The notes: a model not told the origin generated them from the letters alone. A stretch of 64,000 nucleotides of DNA from Arsenophonus sp031446165 (GCA_031446165.1 CP132905.1:806001-870000); one strand, 5' to 3'. Positions 21,576 through 32,050 are shown, counted from the first letter of the stretch. Translations and numbers: made by a program.

Positions 21576-22640
21576 TTAAGTATTGCTACATTGAGCTTGA
21601 TGACGTAAAAAATGATCAATAAGCACTATAGCCATCATAGCTTCTGCTATTGGGACGGCTCTAATACCAATACATGGATCATGACGTCCTTTGATGAGTA
21701 CCTCAACCTCGTCACCTTTTTTATTAATACTTCGACCAGATAATGCAATACTAGAAGTAGGTTTAAAAGATAAATGAGCAATAATAGGTTGACTGGTACT
21801 AATACCACCTAAAATTCCACCTGCATTATTACTCAAAAAACCATCACGAGTTAATTCATCTCTATTTTCATCACCTTTCAATTTCACCACTTTGAAACCA
21901 GCACCAATTTCTACTCCTTTAACTGCATTTATACTCATCATTGCATGTGCAATATCCGCATCTAATCTATCAAAAACAGGTTCTCCTAACCCAGCTGGCA
22001 CATTATCAGCTACAACAGTTACTTTTGCACCAACAGAATTACCTTCTTTTTTTAAAGAAGATAATAAAGTATTTAAGTCTTCCAGTTTTTCCATATCAGG
22101 ACAAAAAAAAGGATTGTTTTCTACTACATTCCAATCTTTTAATTCACAACAAATATCGCCAATTTGACTTAAATAACCACGAATAGTTATTCCAAGTTTC
22201 TCTTTTAAAATTTTTTTTGCAATTGCTCCCCCTGCAACACGCATCACCGTCTCACGAGCGGAAGATCTACCTCCACCACGATAATCAGTAAAACCATATT
22301 TTTTTTGATAGGTATAGTCTGCATGGCCAGGTCGAAAGATATTCTGCAACTGATTATAATCTTGAGATCGCTGATCATGATTATTAATTAATAAACCAAT
22401 AGGTGTCCCTATAGTAACACCATTAAAAACACCTGATAAAATTTTAACCTTATCAAATTCACAACGTTGAGTAGTATACTTAGAAGCACCAGGTCTACGA
22501 CGGTCCAAATCAGTTTGTAATTCTTGTTCTGATAATTTTAATCCAGGAGGCACCCCATCAATAATACAACCTAATGCTATACCATGAGATTCACCAAATG
22601 TAGTAAGACGAAAAAGTTGACCAATCGAATTTCCTGCCAT
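21576..22640 (-). CDS. aroC: chorismate synthase
   Basis: The last step of the shikimate pathway, turning EPSP into chorismate with reduced FMN. Characteristic segments are GESHG..LGCIIDG, DLDRRRPGASKYTTQR, FRPGHADYTY.KYG..DYRGGGRSSARET and NAVKGVEIG. The start is ATG 22640 (MAGNSIGQLFRLTTFGESHG), 8 bases after AGGA; an in-frame ATG 66 bases upstream would add a tail absent from the family. From 22640 the protein has 354 residues (E. coli 361). It follows prmB by 69 bases, the ancestral order. Supplies chorismate for folate through PabA. Confidence 0.97.
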   Translation of the reverse strand: MAGNSIGQLFRLTTFGESHGIALGCIIDGVPPGLKLSEQELQTDLDRRRPGASKYTTQRCEFDKVKILSGVFNGVTIGTPIGLLINNHDQRSQDYNQLQNIFRPGHADYTYQKKYGFTDYRGGGRSSARETVMRVAGGAIAKKILKEKLGITIRGYLSQIGDICCELKDWNVVENNPFFCPDMEKLEDLNTLLSSLKKEGNSVGAKVTVVADNVPAGLGEPVFDRLDADIAHAMMSINAVKGVEIGAGFKVVKLKGDENRDELTRDGFLSNNAGGILGGISTSQPIIAHLSFKPTSSIALSGRSINKKGDEVEVLIKGRHDPCIGIRAVPIAEAMMAIVLIDHFLRHQAQCSNT

Positions 22641-22709
22641 TTTCTTATTCCTGTGTTTATTTACATAAAAATATAACCGAATCCTATTTACTAAAAGATA
22701 TATCATGCT

Positions 22710-23648
22710 TTATAAATCCATATATTCTTTAAATATATTTTCGCACTGGATTAATTTTTTCTTCGTAAGCATAAAAACTCCTTCTCCTCCATATTTTAAT
22801 TTTAACCAAGTAAAGGGTATCCTAGGATATTGATCAATAAGATATAACATATTATTACCAACTTCGCAGATCAAAATACCATTTTTTTTTAAAAAACGAG
22901 AAGCGTTAGCTAAAATACGTCTAATAAATTTTAAACCATCTGAACCGCCAGCAAGTGCTAATCTAGGCTCTGCTAAATATTCATCAGGTAAATCTAACAT
23001 ATCTTCCTTATTAACATAAGGTGGGTTAATTATTATTAAATCATATTTAATTAATGGTATTTCTTTGAACAAATCAGAATGTAACGGTACTATACGATCA
23101 AAAAATCCATGAAATGTGATATTTTTTTCAGTCACGGATAAAGCATCAGTAGAAATATCTACTGCATCAATTTGTGCCTTAGGAAATATATAAGCACAAG
23201 CCACAGCAATACATCCACTTCCAGTACACATATCTAAAATTGTTAATGGATTCTTCTTATTAAGAATACCTTTAAAATGTTTATTAATAAGCTCACCAAT
23301 AGGTGAACGGGGAATTAGAACACGTTGATCTACATAGAATTCATGTCCACAAAACCAAGCTTTATTAGTTAAATATGGAACAGGAATATGATCATAAATA
23401 CGACGAAAAACCTTTTTAAGAATATAATAACGTTCGTTTATAGTTAAACGAGACAATAATAATTGTGTAGGTATTTCTAATGGCAAAAACAGCAATGGCA
23501 AAACAAGCTGTAATGCTTCATCCCAAGCATTATCAGTTCCATGACCATAATAAATATTTGTTTTATTAAATTGGGTAACTATCCAACGCAATATATCTTG
23601 AATTGTATTTAACTCTGTAACAATTTCATGAATAATAATTTTCTTCAA
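22710..23648 (-). CDS. prmB: ribosomal protein uL3 glutamine methyltransferase
   Basis: N5-methylates a glutamine of ribosomal protein L3, aiding ribosome assembly. The N-terminal IQDILRW and YGHGTDNAWDEA match PrmB rather than PrmC; the SAM-binding DMCTGSGCIAVA and the catalytic INPPYV follow. The 312 residues compare with 310 in E. coli. The start is a TTG with AGGAAAA upstream. It leads the prmB-aroC pair. Confidence 0.95.
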   Translation of the reverse strand: MKKIIIHEIVTELNTIQDILRWIVTQFNKTNIYYGHGTDNAWDEALQLVLPLLFLPLEIPTQLLLSRLTINERYYILKKVFRRIYDHIPVPYLTNKAWFCGHEFYVDQRVLIPRSPIGELINKHFKGILNKKNPLTILDMCTGSGCIAVACAYIFPKAQIDAVDISTDALSVTEKNITFHGFFDRIVPLHSDLFKEIPLIKYDLIIINPPYVNKEDMLDLPDEYLAEPRLALAGGSDGLKFIRRILANASRFLKKNGILICEVGNNMLYLIDQYPRIPFTWLKLKYGGEGVFMLTKKKLIQCENIFKEYMDL

Positions 23649-24797
23649 TATTTTTCCTGCGAAAAAATAATATATAAGTAATTTAAAACTAATAATTTTT
23701 ACAAAAAATACTTAAATTATTTTATATTAAAAATCATCTATAAATTATATTATATGTTTTATTAAAAACGGGCAATAAAATTATTGATTGGCATATTTTA
23801 AGAAATATTTAAAAAATAATTAATAAAAAAGCTAAAAATATAACAAAATTATAAAAATATTTAAATTATTTAGATAATATCTCAAAAAAAACATGATTTA
23901 TTTTAATAGAGAATAACAATATCAAATATGCTATATTTAAAAATAATCTTTAAAAGTAAAATATATATTTTCTATAATGAAATGCTTAAATTATTAATTT
24001 TAAAATACTTTTAAAGTTTTATCACTATAAAAAAACATTGTTTTTATAATTTTCATATAAAAATATTATAATAAACATATTAATATTTAATACAATATCA
24101 TTAATTTAAAAAAATTATGAAAAAATAACATGAATAAAAATAACTATAAAAAACGTATCATGATATTTATCTGTTAATACTAATATTTATTAAATAATGA
24201 TTTCTATTTTTTAAGATAATATTTTTAAAGCACGATATTTATCTTTTCATAAAAAAGTTTTTTAATCCCATATAAATCATAAGAATTATATATAAAGAAA
24301 AATATATAATATAATTTTTTTATAAATTTTTTTTAAAACCTAAAGACATAAAATCATTTAATTCAATTATTGTAAATTAAGAATACAAATATAAAATTCA
24401 TATCATGCTTACATAAAATAAAAATATAATTATTTTAGTATTGCATTTTATCAATTACTAATTTTTTATATTTTAAAATCACATAATATTTCTTTATTAG
24501 ATATCAATGTTTCTTAAAAATTTTATTTAAATTATTGTTTTATTTTTATAAAAAAAATTAAGTATGCATATTATATTAATCTTTTTATTTTATAAAATAA
24601 AAAGATTAATATTTAATAACAATTAATAGTTACTTATAAATACCAAAGTTCATTATATAATTCAATAATATAAGATTACAAAAAAAATTTTACTTTAATA
24701 ATTTTAAAAAATAAAAATTATTTATTTTTAATAATTCTAATGATACTGTTATTTAACAGGAGAAAATCTACTACACTGAAGTATATATGAGATCAAT
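23649..24797. other. spacer between divergent prmB and aroH
   Basis: About 1.15 kb of AT-rich DNA. The notable element is a 40-bp perfect palindrome at 24573-24612. No TrpR-type operator (CTAGT half-sites) is visible upstream of aroH, and no smrB remnant was found. Confidence 0.5.
24573..24612. repeat. 40-bp perfect palindrome upstream of aroH
   Basis: The arms 24573-24592 and 24593-24612 are exact reverse complements with no loop. The centre is ATTTTATAAAAT and each arm includes one G/C pair. It lies 185 bases before aroH. It could extrude as a cruciform or act as a bidirectional terminator or operator; nothing decides between these. Confidence 0.8.
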
Positions 24798-25844
24798 ATG
24801 CAAAAAATCAATAAGTTGAAAAACAAACCCCTCGATAACCTTATTACACTTCAGACACTAATACAAGAATTTCCAGTATCTAAAAAAAATATTGAGCATA
24901 TAGTTCAATCACGTAAAAAAATTCAATCGATTTTAATCGGAAAAGACAAACGATTATTAGTTATAATTGGACCATGTTCAATTCATGATACTCAATCAGC
25001 ACTAGAATATGCAAAAAAACTCATGCAATTACATGTTGATTATGAAGATTATCTTGAAATTGTTATGCGTACTTATTTTGAAAAACCACGTACTGTACTT
25101 GGTTGGAAAGGACTAATATCCGACCCTGAACTTGACAATTCTTTAAAAGTCAATAAAGGGTTACGATTAGCTAGAGAATTATTAATCAATATAAATCAAC
25201 TTGAACTACCAACTGCAACTGAATTTTTAGATATGATAATAAGTCAATATTTTTCGGATTTGATTAGTTGGGGGGCAATAGGAGCAAGAACAACAGAAAG
25301 TCAAATTCATAGACAAATGGCATCTGCGCTATCTTGTCCAATCGGTTTTAAAAATAGTACCAATGGCAATATTAATGTTGCCATCGACGCTATTCGTGCA
25401 GCATGTGCCAGCCAGGTATTTTTATCACCAAATAAAAATGGGGAAATAATTATTTATAAAACAAAAGGCAACCCTTATGGACATATTATCATGAGAGGAG
25501 GAACACATCCAAACTATGATAAAAAAAATATTAATATTGCGTGTCATCAACTAAAAAAATTTGGATTACCTCAAAAATTAATTATTGATTGCAGTCATGG
25601 AAATGCGCAAAAAAAATATTTATTACAATTACAAGTTGCTAAAAATATTGCTAAACAACTAAAAAATGGATCTACAGCAATTGTGGGGATTATGGTAGAA
25701 AGTTTTCTAATAGAAGGAGCTCAAAAATTAATAAAAGGTAAACCATTAAAATACGGTCAATCTATTACTGATCCTTGCTTAGGTTGGAAAAATACAAAAA
25801 AAATACTAAAAATAATAGCTAATGCAGTAAAATATCGTTTTTAA
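24798..25844 (+). CDS. aroH: 3-deoxy-D-arabino-heptulosonate-7-phosphate synthase, AroH type
   Basis: First step of the shikimate pathway, joining PEP and erythrose-4-phosphate. The 348 residues equal E. coli AroH, and the sequence follows AroH (EIVMRTYFEKPRTV.GWKGLISDP, GVPTATEFLDM-like, LISWGAIGARTTESQIH, GNPYGHIIMRGG) more closely than AroF or AroG. Active-site GPCSIHD and the metal-binding DCSHGN are present. AroH is the tryptophan-sensitive isozyme in E. coli; whether feedback remains cannot be judged. The CAGGAG at about 24759-24764 is too far from this ATG, so the translation start is only moderately certain. Confidence 0.93.
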   Translation: MQKINKLKNKPLDNLITLQTLIQEFPVSKKNIEHIVQSRKKIQSILIGKDKRLLVIIGPCSIHDTQSALEYAKKLMQLHVDYEDYLEIVMRTYFEKPRTVLGWKGLISDPELDNSLKVNKGLRLARELLININQLELPTATEFLDMIISQYFSDLISWGAIGARTTESQIHRQMASALSCPIGFKNSTNGNINVAIDAIRAACASQVFLSPNKNGEIIIYKTKGNPYGHIIMRGGTHPNYDKKNINIACHQLKKFGLPQKLIIDCSHGNAQKKYLLQLQVAKNIAKQLKNGSTAIVGIMVESFLIEGAQKLIKGKPLKYGQSITDPCLGWKNTKKILKIIANAVKYRF

Positions 25845-26296
25845 TATATGTAAATATATTTATATTAAAATTACCATTATTTCGTTTTACATATATAATA
25901 AGGATACATAAAAAATAACATTTTCATAGAAACTAACTATTGCTTTTAGAAAAAAATATTTTATAAAAATAATGTTAGCAAAAAACAACATTCTATTATA
26001 GAATTAAAAATTACATGCAACTATCAATCTTTTTATGAAAAGATAAGGTGCAATTTTTTATAAATTATTTTCATTAAAATCAAAATAAGATTTTTTACTT
26101 TATAAAAAATATACTTACAATAAACATACATAATTTAAAAAATAAATTGTTTAATACATTAAAAAATTAAACGCTTTAATATACAGTATTATTTAAAAAA
26201 ATTATAATTCTATAGACGATAATTACATATCTATAAATTCTAATAATCCTATAATTTTGAAACAACATTACTTGCATGAATACTGATGTCTTTTTC
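25845..26296. other. convergent spacer aroH/guaA
   Basis: About 450 bases. An 11-bp inverted repeat (25844-25854 with 25886-25896, 31-base loop) directly follows aroH. A smaller hairpin (ATCTTTT-TATG-AAAAGAT) lies near 26029-26046. Either could end transcription, but neither is GC-rich. Confidence 0.4.
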
Positions 26297-27871
26297 TTAT
26301 TCCCATTCTATAGTTGCAGGTGGTTTTCCACTAATATCATAAACCACTCTAGAAATACCAATAATTTCATTAATAATTCTATTTGAAACTCTAGCAAGAA
26401 AAGCATAAGGTAAACGTGCCCAATTTGCTGTCATAAAATCAATGCTTTCTACTGCACGCAAGGATACAATCCAGTTATATTTACGCATATCTCCCATTAC
26501 ACCAACAGAACGCAAAGGTAAAAAAACAACAAAAGCTTGACTAATTTTATAATAAAGATTTTCTTTATATAATTCTTCAATAAAAATAGCATCTGCTTGA
26601 CGTAATAAATCACAATATATTTTTTTTACTTCACCGAGTATCCTTACCCCCAATCCAGGACCAGGAAATGGATGTCGATACAATATATTACCCGGAAGAC
26701 CTAATTCTAAACCTAATTTGCGCACTTCATCTTTGAATAAATATTTTAATGGTTCAACTAATTTTAATTTCATATCTTTTGGTAAACCAGAAACATTATG
26801 ATGAGATTTAATTAAATATGATTTAGATGTTTTTGATCCTGCTGATTCAATCACATCTGGATAAATCGTACCCTGTGCCAACCATTTTACGGCAGTTTGC
26901 TTGCTAGCTTCTTCTTCAAATATTTTAATAAAAATACGTCCAATTATTTTACGTTTTAATTCTGTTTCATGAACACCAACCAAAGCATTTAAAAAACGCG
27001 TTTCTGCGGATATTTTTATAATATTTAAATTAAATGTTTTGAACATTTTCATGATGTGTTTTGCTTCATTTAATCGCAATAAACCATTGTCAACAAATAT
27101 ACAAATTAATTGTTTACCGATTGCACGATGAAGCAATAAAGCGGTTACAAATGAATCTACACCACCTGATAAAGCCAAAATCACTTTATCAACACCAATT
27201 TTTCTTCTTAAGTGGCGTACTTTATCATCAATAATCATCATAGGCATCCAACATTTTTTACACTTACAAATATCTAATACAAAACGCTTGAAAATAGCAC
27301 TTCCTTGATGAGTATGTGTAACTTCTGGATGGAACTGAATGCCATAAAAATGCTTGATATCATTAGCAATGATAGCGCATGAACAACTATCGGTACTGCC
27401 AATAATTCTAAAATTATTAGGGACAACACTAACAATATCACCGTGACTCATCCAAACATCAAGTAATGGTGTACCTTCTTTATTTAATCGATCGTATATA
27501 TCATCTAATAATGTGCAAGATTTCTGAATAGATACTTTAGCATATCCAAATTCACGGTTAGAAGAAACTTTAACTTGCCCCCCTAATTGTATAGACATAA
27601 TATGCATACCATAACAAATACCCAATACCGGTACCCCAGACTCAAAAACATATTCTGATGCACGAGGACTATCACATGTAATTGAACTATTTGGGCCACC
27701 AGAAAGAATAATTCCATGAGGATTAAATTCACGTATCTGATTTTCAGATGCACACCATGGAAAAAGCTCACAATAAACACCGATATTACGAACACGACGG
27801 GCTATTAATTGCGTATATTGTGAACCAAAATCGAGGATTAAAATTTTATATTGATAAATATTATTTGTCAT
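26297..27871 (-). CDS. guaA: GMP synthase (glutamine-hydrolysing)
   Basis: Converts XMP to GMP. The N-terminal class I amidotransferase has its Cys in GICYGMH and the His/Glu pair in FHPEVTH; the ATP pyrophosphatase loop LSGGVDS and the C-terminal dimerisation domain (RLPYAFLARVSNRIINE, ending PPATIEWE) are complete. I set the start at ATG 27871, giving 524 residues (E. coli 525); an in-frame ATG at 27919 would add a hydrophobic tail absent from the family. One position in the normally VMGDGRKYDW loop reads Met rather than Gly. It follows guaB by 64 bases as an operon. Confidence 0.97.
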   Translation of the reverse strand: MTNNIYQYKILILDFGSQYTQLIARRVRNIGVYCELFPWCASENQIREFNPHGIILSGGPNSSITCDSPRASEYVFESGVPVLGICYGMHIMSIQLGGQVKVSSNREFGYAKVSIQKSCTLLDDIYDRLNKEGTPLLDVWMSHGDIVSVVPNNFRIIGSTDSCSCAIIANDIKHFYGIQFHPEVTHTHQGSAIFKRFVLDICKCKKCWMPMMIIDDKVRHLRRKIGVDKVILALSGGVDSFVTALLLHRAIGKQLICIFVDNGLLRLNEAKHIMKMFKTFNLNIIKISAETRFLNALVGVHETELKRKIIGRIFIKIFEEEASKQTAVKWLAQGTIYPDVIESAGSKTSKSYLIKSHHNVSGLPKDMKLKLVEPLKYLFKDEVRKLGLELGLPGNILYRHPFPGPGLGVRILGEVKKIYCDLLRQADAIFIEELYKENLYYKISQAFVVFLPLRSVGVMGDMRKYNWIVSLRAVESIDFMTANWARLPYAFLARVSNRIINEIIGISRVVYDISGKPPATIEWE

Positions 27872-27935
27872 TTTCAAAAAAAATATATAAAAATTTATAA
27901 GATAACACATGACTCTCATAACTGATATAATACTA

Positions 27936-29399
27936 TCAATTTGAATGATAATTTGGTGATTCTTGTGTAATTATCACATCATGAACATGATTTTCTTGAA
28001 TTGCTGCACTAGTAATACGCACAAATTCTGTTTTTGTTCTTAATTCCTCAATATTAACACAACCAGTCAACCCCATACAAGAACGCAGACCACCCATTTG
28101 TTGATAAATAATATTTTTTAACAATCCTTTATAAGCAATACGACCTTCTATTCCTTCAGGAACTAATTTATCTACTACATTATTACTCTGAAAATAACGA
28201 TCACAAGAACCCTTTGACATTGCTCCTATTGATCCCATTCCACGATACGATTTATAAGAACGACCTTGAAATAAAATTATTTCACCTGGGGATTCTTCAG
28301 TACCAGCAAACATTGAACCAACCATAACACATGATGCCCCGGCAGCTATTGCTTTAGCAATATCACCAGAAAACCGAATGCCTCCATCAGCAATTACTGG
28401 CACATTAATTCCTTTTAATGCATCTACTGCATCAGCAATGGCTGTGATTTGTGGTACTCCAACACCTGTAACTATCCTGGTTGTACAGATAGAACCAGGA
28501 CCAATGCCCACTTTGACTGCATTAGCCCCTGCTTGTGCCAATGCTTTTGCACCTTCACCTGTCGCTACGTTACCACCAATAATAGGTAACTCTGGATACT
28601 TTTTACGTATTGTAGAAATACATCTTAAAACACCTTCAGAATGTCCATGTGAAGAATCAATCAATAAAATATCAATTCCTGCTTCTACCAATGCTTCTAT
28701 ACGTTGATGATTGTTTTCAGTAACACCAATAGCAGCACCTACTCGCAAACGACCATGTTCATCTTTGCATGCATTTGGTTTACGTTTTGCTTTCTTAAAA
28801 TCCTTGACTGTTATCATACCAAACAAATGAAAATTATCGTCAACTACTAATACTTTTTCAATGCGTCTTTCATGTAATTTTTGTAATATAATATCATAAT
28901 CTTCACCATCTTTTACTGTCACCAAATTAGTTTTTGGTGTCATCACCGCAGTAACAGATTGATCAATATCAGTTACAAAACGAATATCGCGTCCAGTAAT
29001 AATACCAATTAATTCTTCTTTGTTATTAACAACGGGATACCCGGCAAAACCATTTCGTTTAGCCATCTCATGCACTTCGCGGATTGTGGTTTCAGGTTTC
29101 ACTGTAACAGGATCAATAACAATTCCACTTTCATATTTTTTAACTCGACGGACTTCTTCTGCTTGACGTTCAATTGACATGTTTTTATGAATAAAACCCA
29201 TCCCTCCTTCTTGAGCTAAAGCAATAGCTAAAGATGATTCTGTTACAGTATCCATAGCAGCAGAAAGTATTGGGATAGTCAAACTAATATTTTCAGTGAG
29301 TTTTGTTGATAGATCGGCAGTGTAGGGTAACACATTTGAATGTGCAGGGACTAATAATACATCATCAAACGTTAGTGCTTCTTTTTTTATACGTAACAT
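27936..29399 (-). CDS. guaB: IMP dehydrogenase
   Basis: NAD-dependent oxidation of IMP to XMP, the committed step to guanine nucleotides. The catalytic Cys loop GPGSICTTRIVTGVGVPQ, the IADGGIRFSGDI phosphate site and the two CBS domains (about 95-200) are present in 487 residues (E. coli 488). A palindrome lies just upstream (29441-29454). With purF missing from its ancestral site, IMP may have to come from salvage. Confidence 0.98.
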   Translation of the reverse strand: MLRIKKEALTFDDVLLVPAHSNVLPYTADLSTKLTENISLTIPILSAAMDTVTESSLAIALAQEGGMGFIHKNMSIERQAEEVRRVKKYESGIVIDPVTVKPETTIREVHEMAKRNGFAGYPVVNNKEELIGIITGRDIRFVTDIDQSVTAVMTPKTNLVTVKDGEDYDIILQKLHERRIEKVLVVDDNFHLFGMITVKDFKKAKRKPNACKDEHGRLRVGAAIGVTENNHQRIEALVEAGIDILLIDSSHGHSEGVLRCISTIRKKYPELPIIGGNVATGEGAKALAQAGANAVKVGIGPGSICTTRIVTGVGVPQITAIADAVDALKGINVPVIADGGIRFSGDIAKAIAAGASCVMVGSMFAGTEESPGEIILFQGRSYKSYRGMGSIGAMSKGSCDRYFQSNNVVDKLVPEGIEGRIAYKGLLKNIIYQQMGGLRSCMGLTGCVNIEELRTKTEFVRITSAAIQENHVHDVIITQESPNYHSN

Positions 29400-29440
29400 A
29401 TATAATATCTCACCATATGAAATTTAGAGAAAGATAAAAT

Positions 29441-29454
29441 ATTGCGATCGCAAT
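29441..29454. promoter_or_regulatory. palindrome upstream of guaB
   Basis: ATTGCGATCGCAAT is a perfect 14-bp palindrome with a GC-rich core, unusual in this spacer DNA. It lies 42-55 bases before the guaB ATG, where E. coli guaB carries PurR control. The half-site order (TTGC...GCAA) is the reverse of the PurR consensus (GCAA...TTGC), so a PurR call is not supported. Confidence 0.4.
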
Positions 29455-30531
29455 TTACATTATAAAATTTATTGACTCCAGCACATTTTATTAAAATTAA
29501 TATTAAATAAGAAAAATATTCTAATAAAAAATAAAATATCATAATAAAAAAATATTTGCAAAATTTATTCACGCAATACATTTTTTTCCTAAAAAACATT
29601 TAATAAAAAAATATCTTCAAAACAAAGTGCATTTTTATTTCTATATATCTATATTCTATTTCTATTCATAAAAATATAAAATATTTAAGATATGATTTTT
29701 ATAAATATGAAATCTTAATAAATAATAAAAAAATTTTATTAAAAAATCATGATAAATCATAAAATTTTCTAAAATAAACAAAATGAAATTTTAAATGAAA
29801 AATAAGATTTTATTTGTTTACTAATATCTCAAAAAATATTAAATTAAATTTTAAAAAAAAATATCAAATCACAATTGTATAATGATATTAACTGTAGTTA
29901 AAAAACTTTTATATAAAAAATAGAATGTATAATTAAAAATAATTTTAATATTTAAAGATCCATATACAAAAATAAAAAAAAATATTTAAAACATATTTTT
30001 TATCAAAAATAATATTTCATATCTGATATTTTTAATCACTACACATAAAATAATATATTATAGATAAAAATTAATTATAAAATTTATAAAAATGATATTT
30101 AAATTTACATATTTTATTTAAAAATACTTATTAAATAATATATGACTTCTTTTAATTTTTTTTGAATCTTCAATATTGTGAAATTGTTAATATTTAATCA
30201 ATGATTAACTACAAAACTGGCGATATTAGCAAAAAATCAATAAATCTTAATATAAGAAGCTATCAGAAATAAAAAATTTTCAACAATTACTCTTACTTAA
30301 ATAGTATTATTTAAACATTTTATAAAAAATAATTCATAATAGCAATATTAATTTTAAATGTTTTTATATGCAATTTTTATCAAATTATGTTATTATAATG
30401 TTATTGATCTATTCAAAAAAATATAAAACACATAACTACTATAGCAATATAGATCATAAAAATAATTAATCATAAATTTTATTATTTAATAAAATATAAT
30501 TTTGTGTGCACTAAAAATTATTTACATACTA

Positions 30532-30567
30532 TTGACACTAAAAAGTGTAACAATAAAGTGTAACAAT
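30532..30567 (+). promoter_or_regulatory. promoter/operator-like block before dapE with 13-bp tandem repeat
   Basis: A consensus -35 hexamer TTGACA (30532-30537) overlaps the inverted repeat ACACT-AAAA-AGTGT (30535-30548). A 13-base unit, AAAGTGTAACAAT, is repeated exactly in tandem at 30542-30554 and 30555-30567. A weak -10 (TAAAGT) falls about 16 bases after TTGACA. It ends about 100 bases before dapE. Suggestive only, since AT-rich DNA yields chance promoters. Confidence 0.35.
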
Positions 30568-30669
30568 AAACAAATATAAAAATAAATAGTAAATATTATA
30601 TGAATCATCTTTACTATATCGTAGTTTACCGATTTTATTTATATAAATAATATATATTTTAAAAATATA

Positions 30670-31806
30670 ATGACAATTTATCCTATTATTCAACTTACAA
30701 AAGAACTTATTCAAAAACCTTCAATAAGTCCAAATGATAATGGATGTCAAACTATTTTAATTGAAAGATTAAAAAAACTTAATTTTTCTATTGAAATTAT
30801 GTTTTTTGAAGATACAACAAATTTATGGGCTTTTCATGGAGACAAAGGAAAAACTTTAGTTTTTGCTGGGCATACAGATGTAGTCCCAGCAGGTGATACA
30901 AAAAATTGGAATTTTCCTCCTTTTCAAGCAAAATTAAACAATGGATTTCTTTATGGGAGAGGGGCTGCTGATATGAAGGGTTCTCTTGCTGCAATGATTA
31001 TAGCCGCAGAAAAATTTATTAGAGATTTTCCATCTCATCCAGGTAGATTGGCTTTTTTAATTACTTCTGATGAAGAAGATAAAGCTACTAATGGAACAGT
31101 AAAAGTAATTCATGAATTAATAAAACGCAATGAAAAAATTAATTATTGTATAGTAGGGGAACCATCTAGTGCAATAAAACTCGGTGATACAATAAAAAAT
31201 GGGCGTCGTGGATCGCTCAATGCTACCCTTATAATCCATGGGACGCAAGGACATATTGCTTACCCGCATTTAATAAATAATCCAATTCTTATTTCATTAC
31301 CTTTTTTAAATGAATTAGTAAAAAAAAAATGGGATACTGGAAATATTTTTTTTCCACCTACCAGCATGCAAATTGTAAATATTTATTCAGATACTCAAAG
31401 TAACAATATTACTCCAAGTAAATTAGTTATAAAACTAAATTTTCGTTTTAGTAATGAATTAAGTGCAGAAAAAATTAAGAAAAAAATTGAAAGAATATTA
31501 AAAAAACATCAATTAAATTTTAAATTAGATTGTTCATTATCTGCACCCCCATTTTTAACAAAGGGAAAAAAATTAGTAAATATTGCTTGTGAGGTTATAG
31601 AACAATATTGTGGTTATCGACCTAAATTATCGACTGATGGGGGTACATCAGATGCTCGCTTTATTATTGATATTGGCGCACAAGTTATCGAGCTAGGCCA
31701 CTTAAACAAAACTATCCACAAAGCAAATGAATGCATTAGTATTGAAGATTTGCGAAAATTAAGTTTGATTTATTACAAAATTACAAAAAAAATACTTTTA
31801 AACTAA
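30670..31806 (+). CDS. dapE: succinyl-diaminopimelate desuccinylase
   Basis: Zinc-dependent hydrolysis in the succinylase route to meso-diaminopimelate and lysine. Metal and catalytic motifs are present: AGHTDVVPAGD, GRGAADMKGS, SDEED with the catalytic Glu pair, VGEPSS and the C-terminal ELGHLNKTIHKANE. The 378 residues compare with 375 in E. coli. Together with the aspartokinase of metL in this window it points to retained diaminopimelate synthesis for peptidoglycan. Its usual neighbours (purC, ypfN) are absent. Confidence 0.97.
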   Translation: MTIYPIIQLTKELIQKPSISPNDNGCQTILIERLKKLNFSIEIMFFEDTTNLWAFHGDKGKTLVFAGHTDVVPAGDTKNWNFPPFQAKLNNGFLYGRGAADMKGSLAAMIIAAEKFIRDFPSHPGRLAFLITSDEEDKATNGTVKVIHELIKRNEKINYCIVGEPSSAIKLGDTIKNGRRGSLNATLIIHGTQGHIAYPHLINNPILISLPFLNELVKKKWDTGNIFFPPTSMQIVNIYSDTQSNNITPSKLVIKLNFRFSNELSAEKIKKKIERILKKHQLNFKLDCSLSAPPFLTKGKKLVNIACEVIEQYCGYRPKLSTDGGTSDARFIIDIGAQVIELGHLNKTIHKANECISIEDLRKLSLIYYKITKKILLN

Positions 31807-32050
31807 ATTTAAACACGAAAAAAAACAGTAAAATATACCATATCTCACTATTTCAAACAAAAATTCTTAATCTTATATTTCTTTAAATAACATATCATTT
31901 AGTAGCTGTTAAAAATTTTATAAAAAATAACATATAGCGCACTTTACTTGTAAATATTTATATTTTCAATGTTTTTAAAAAATATTTTGAATATACCATA
32001 ATATAAAATATGAATATAAACAATAAAAAATAAAAAACAACATCTTAAAT

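Larger units (their letters stand above)
29400..30669. other. 1.27-kb spacer between divergent guaB and dapE
   Basis: AT-rich. It holds the GC-containing palindrome 42 bases before guaB and the repeat/promoter-like block at 30532-30567 before dapE. No xseA remnant, the usual divergent neighbour of guaB, could be read. Confidence 0.45.

Noticed and set aside
28378..28707. 109-codon frame opposite guaB
   Set aside because: Antisense shadow of the conserved guaB coding sequence.
29441..29454. PurR operator for guaB
   Set aside because: Half-sites are in the reverse order to the PurR consensus, so only an unassigned palindrome is reported.
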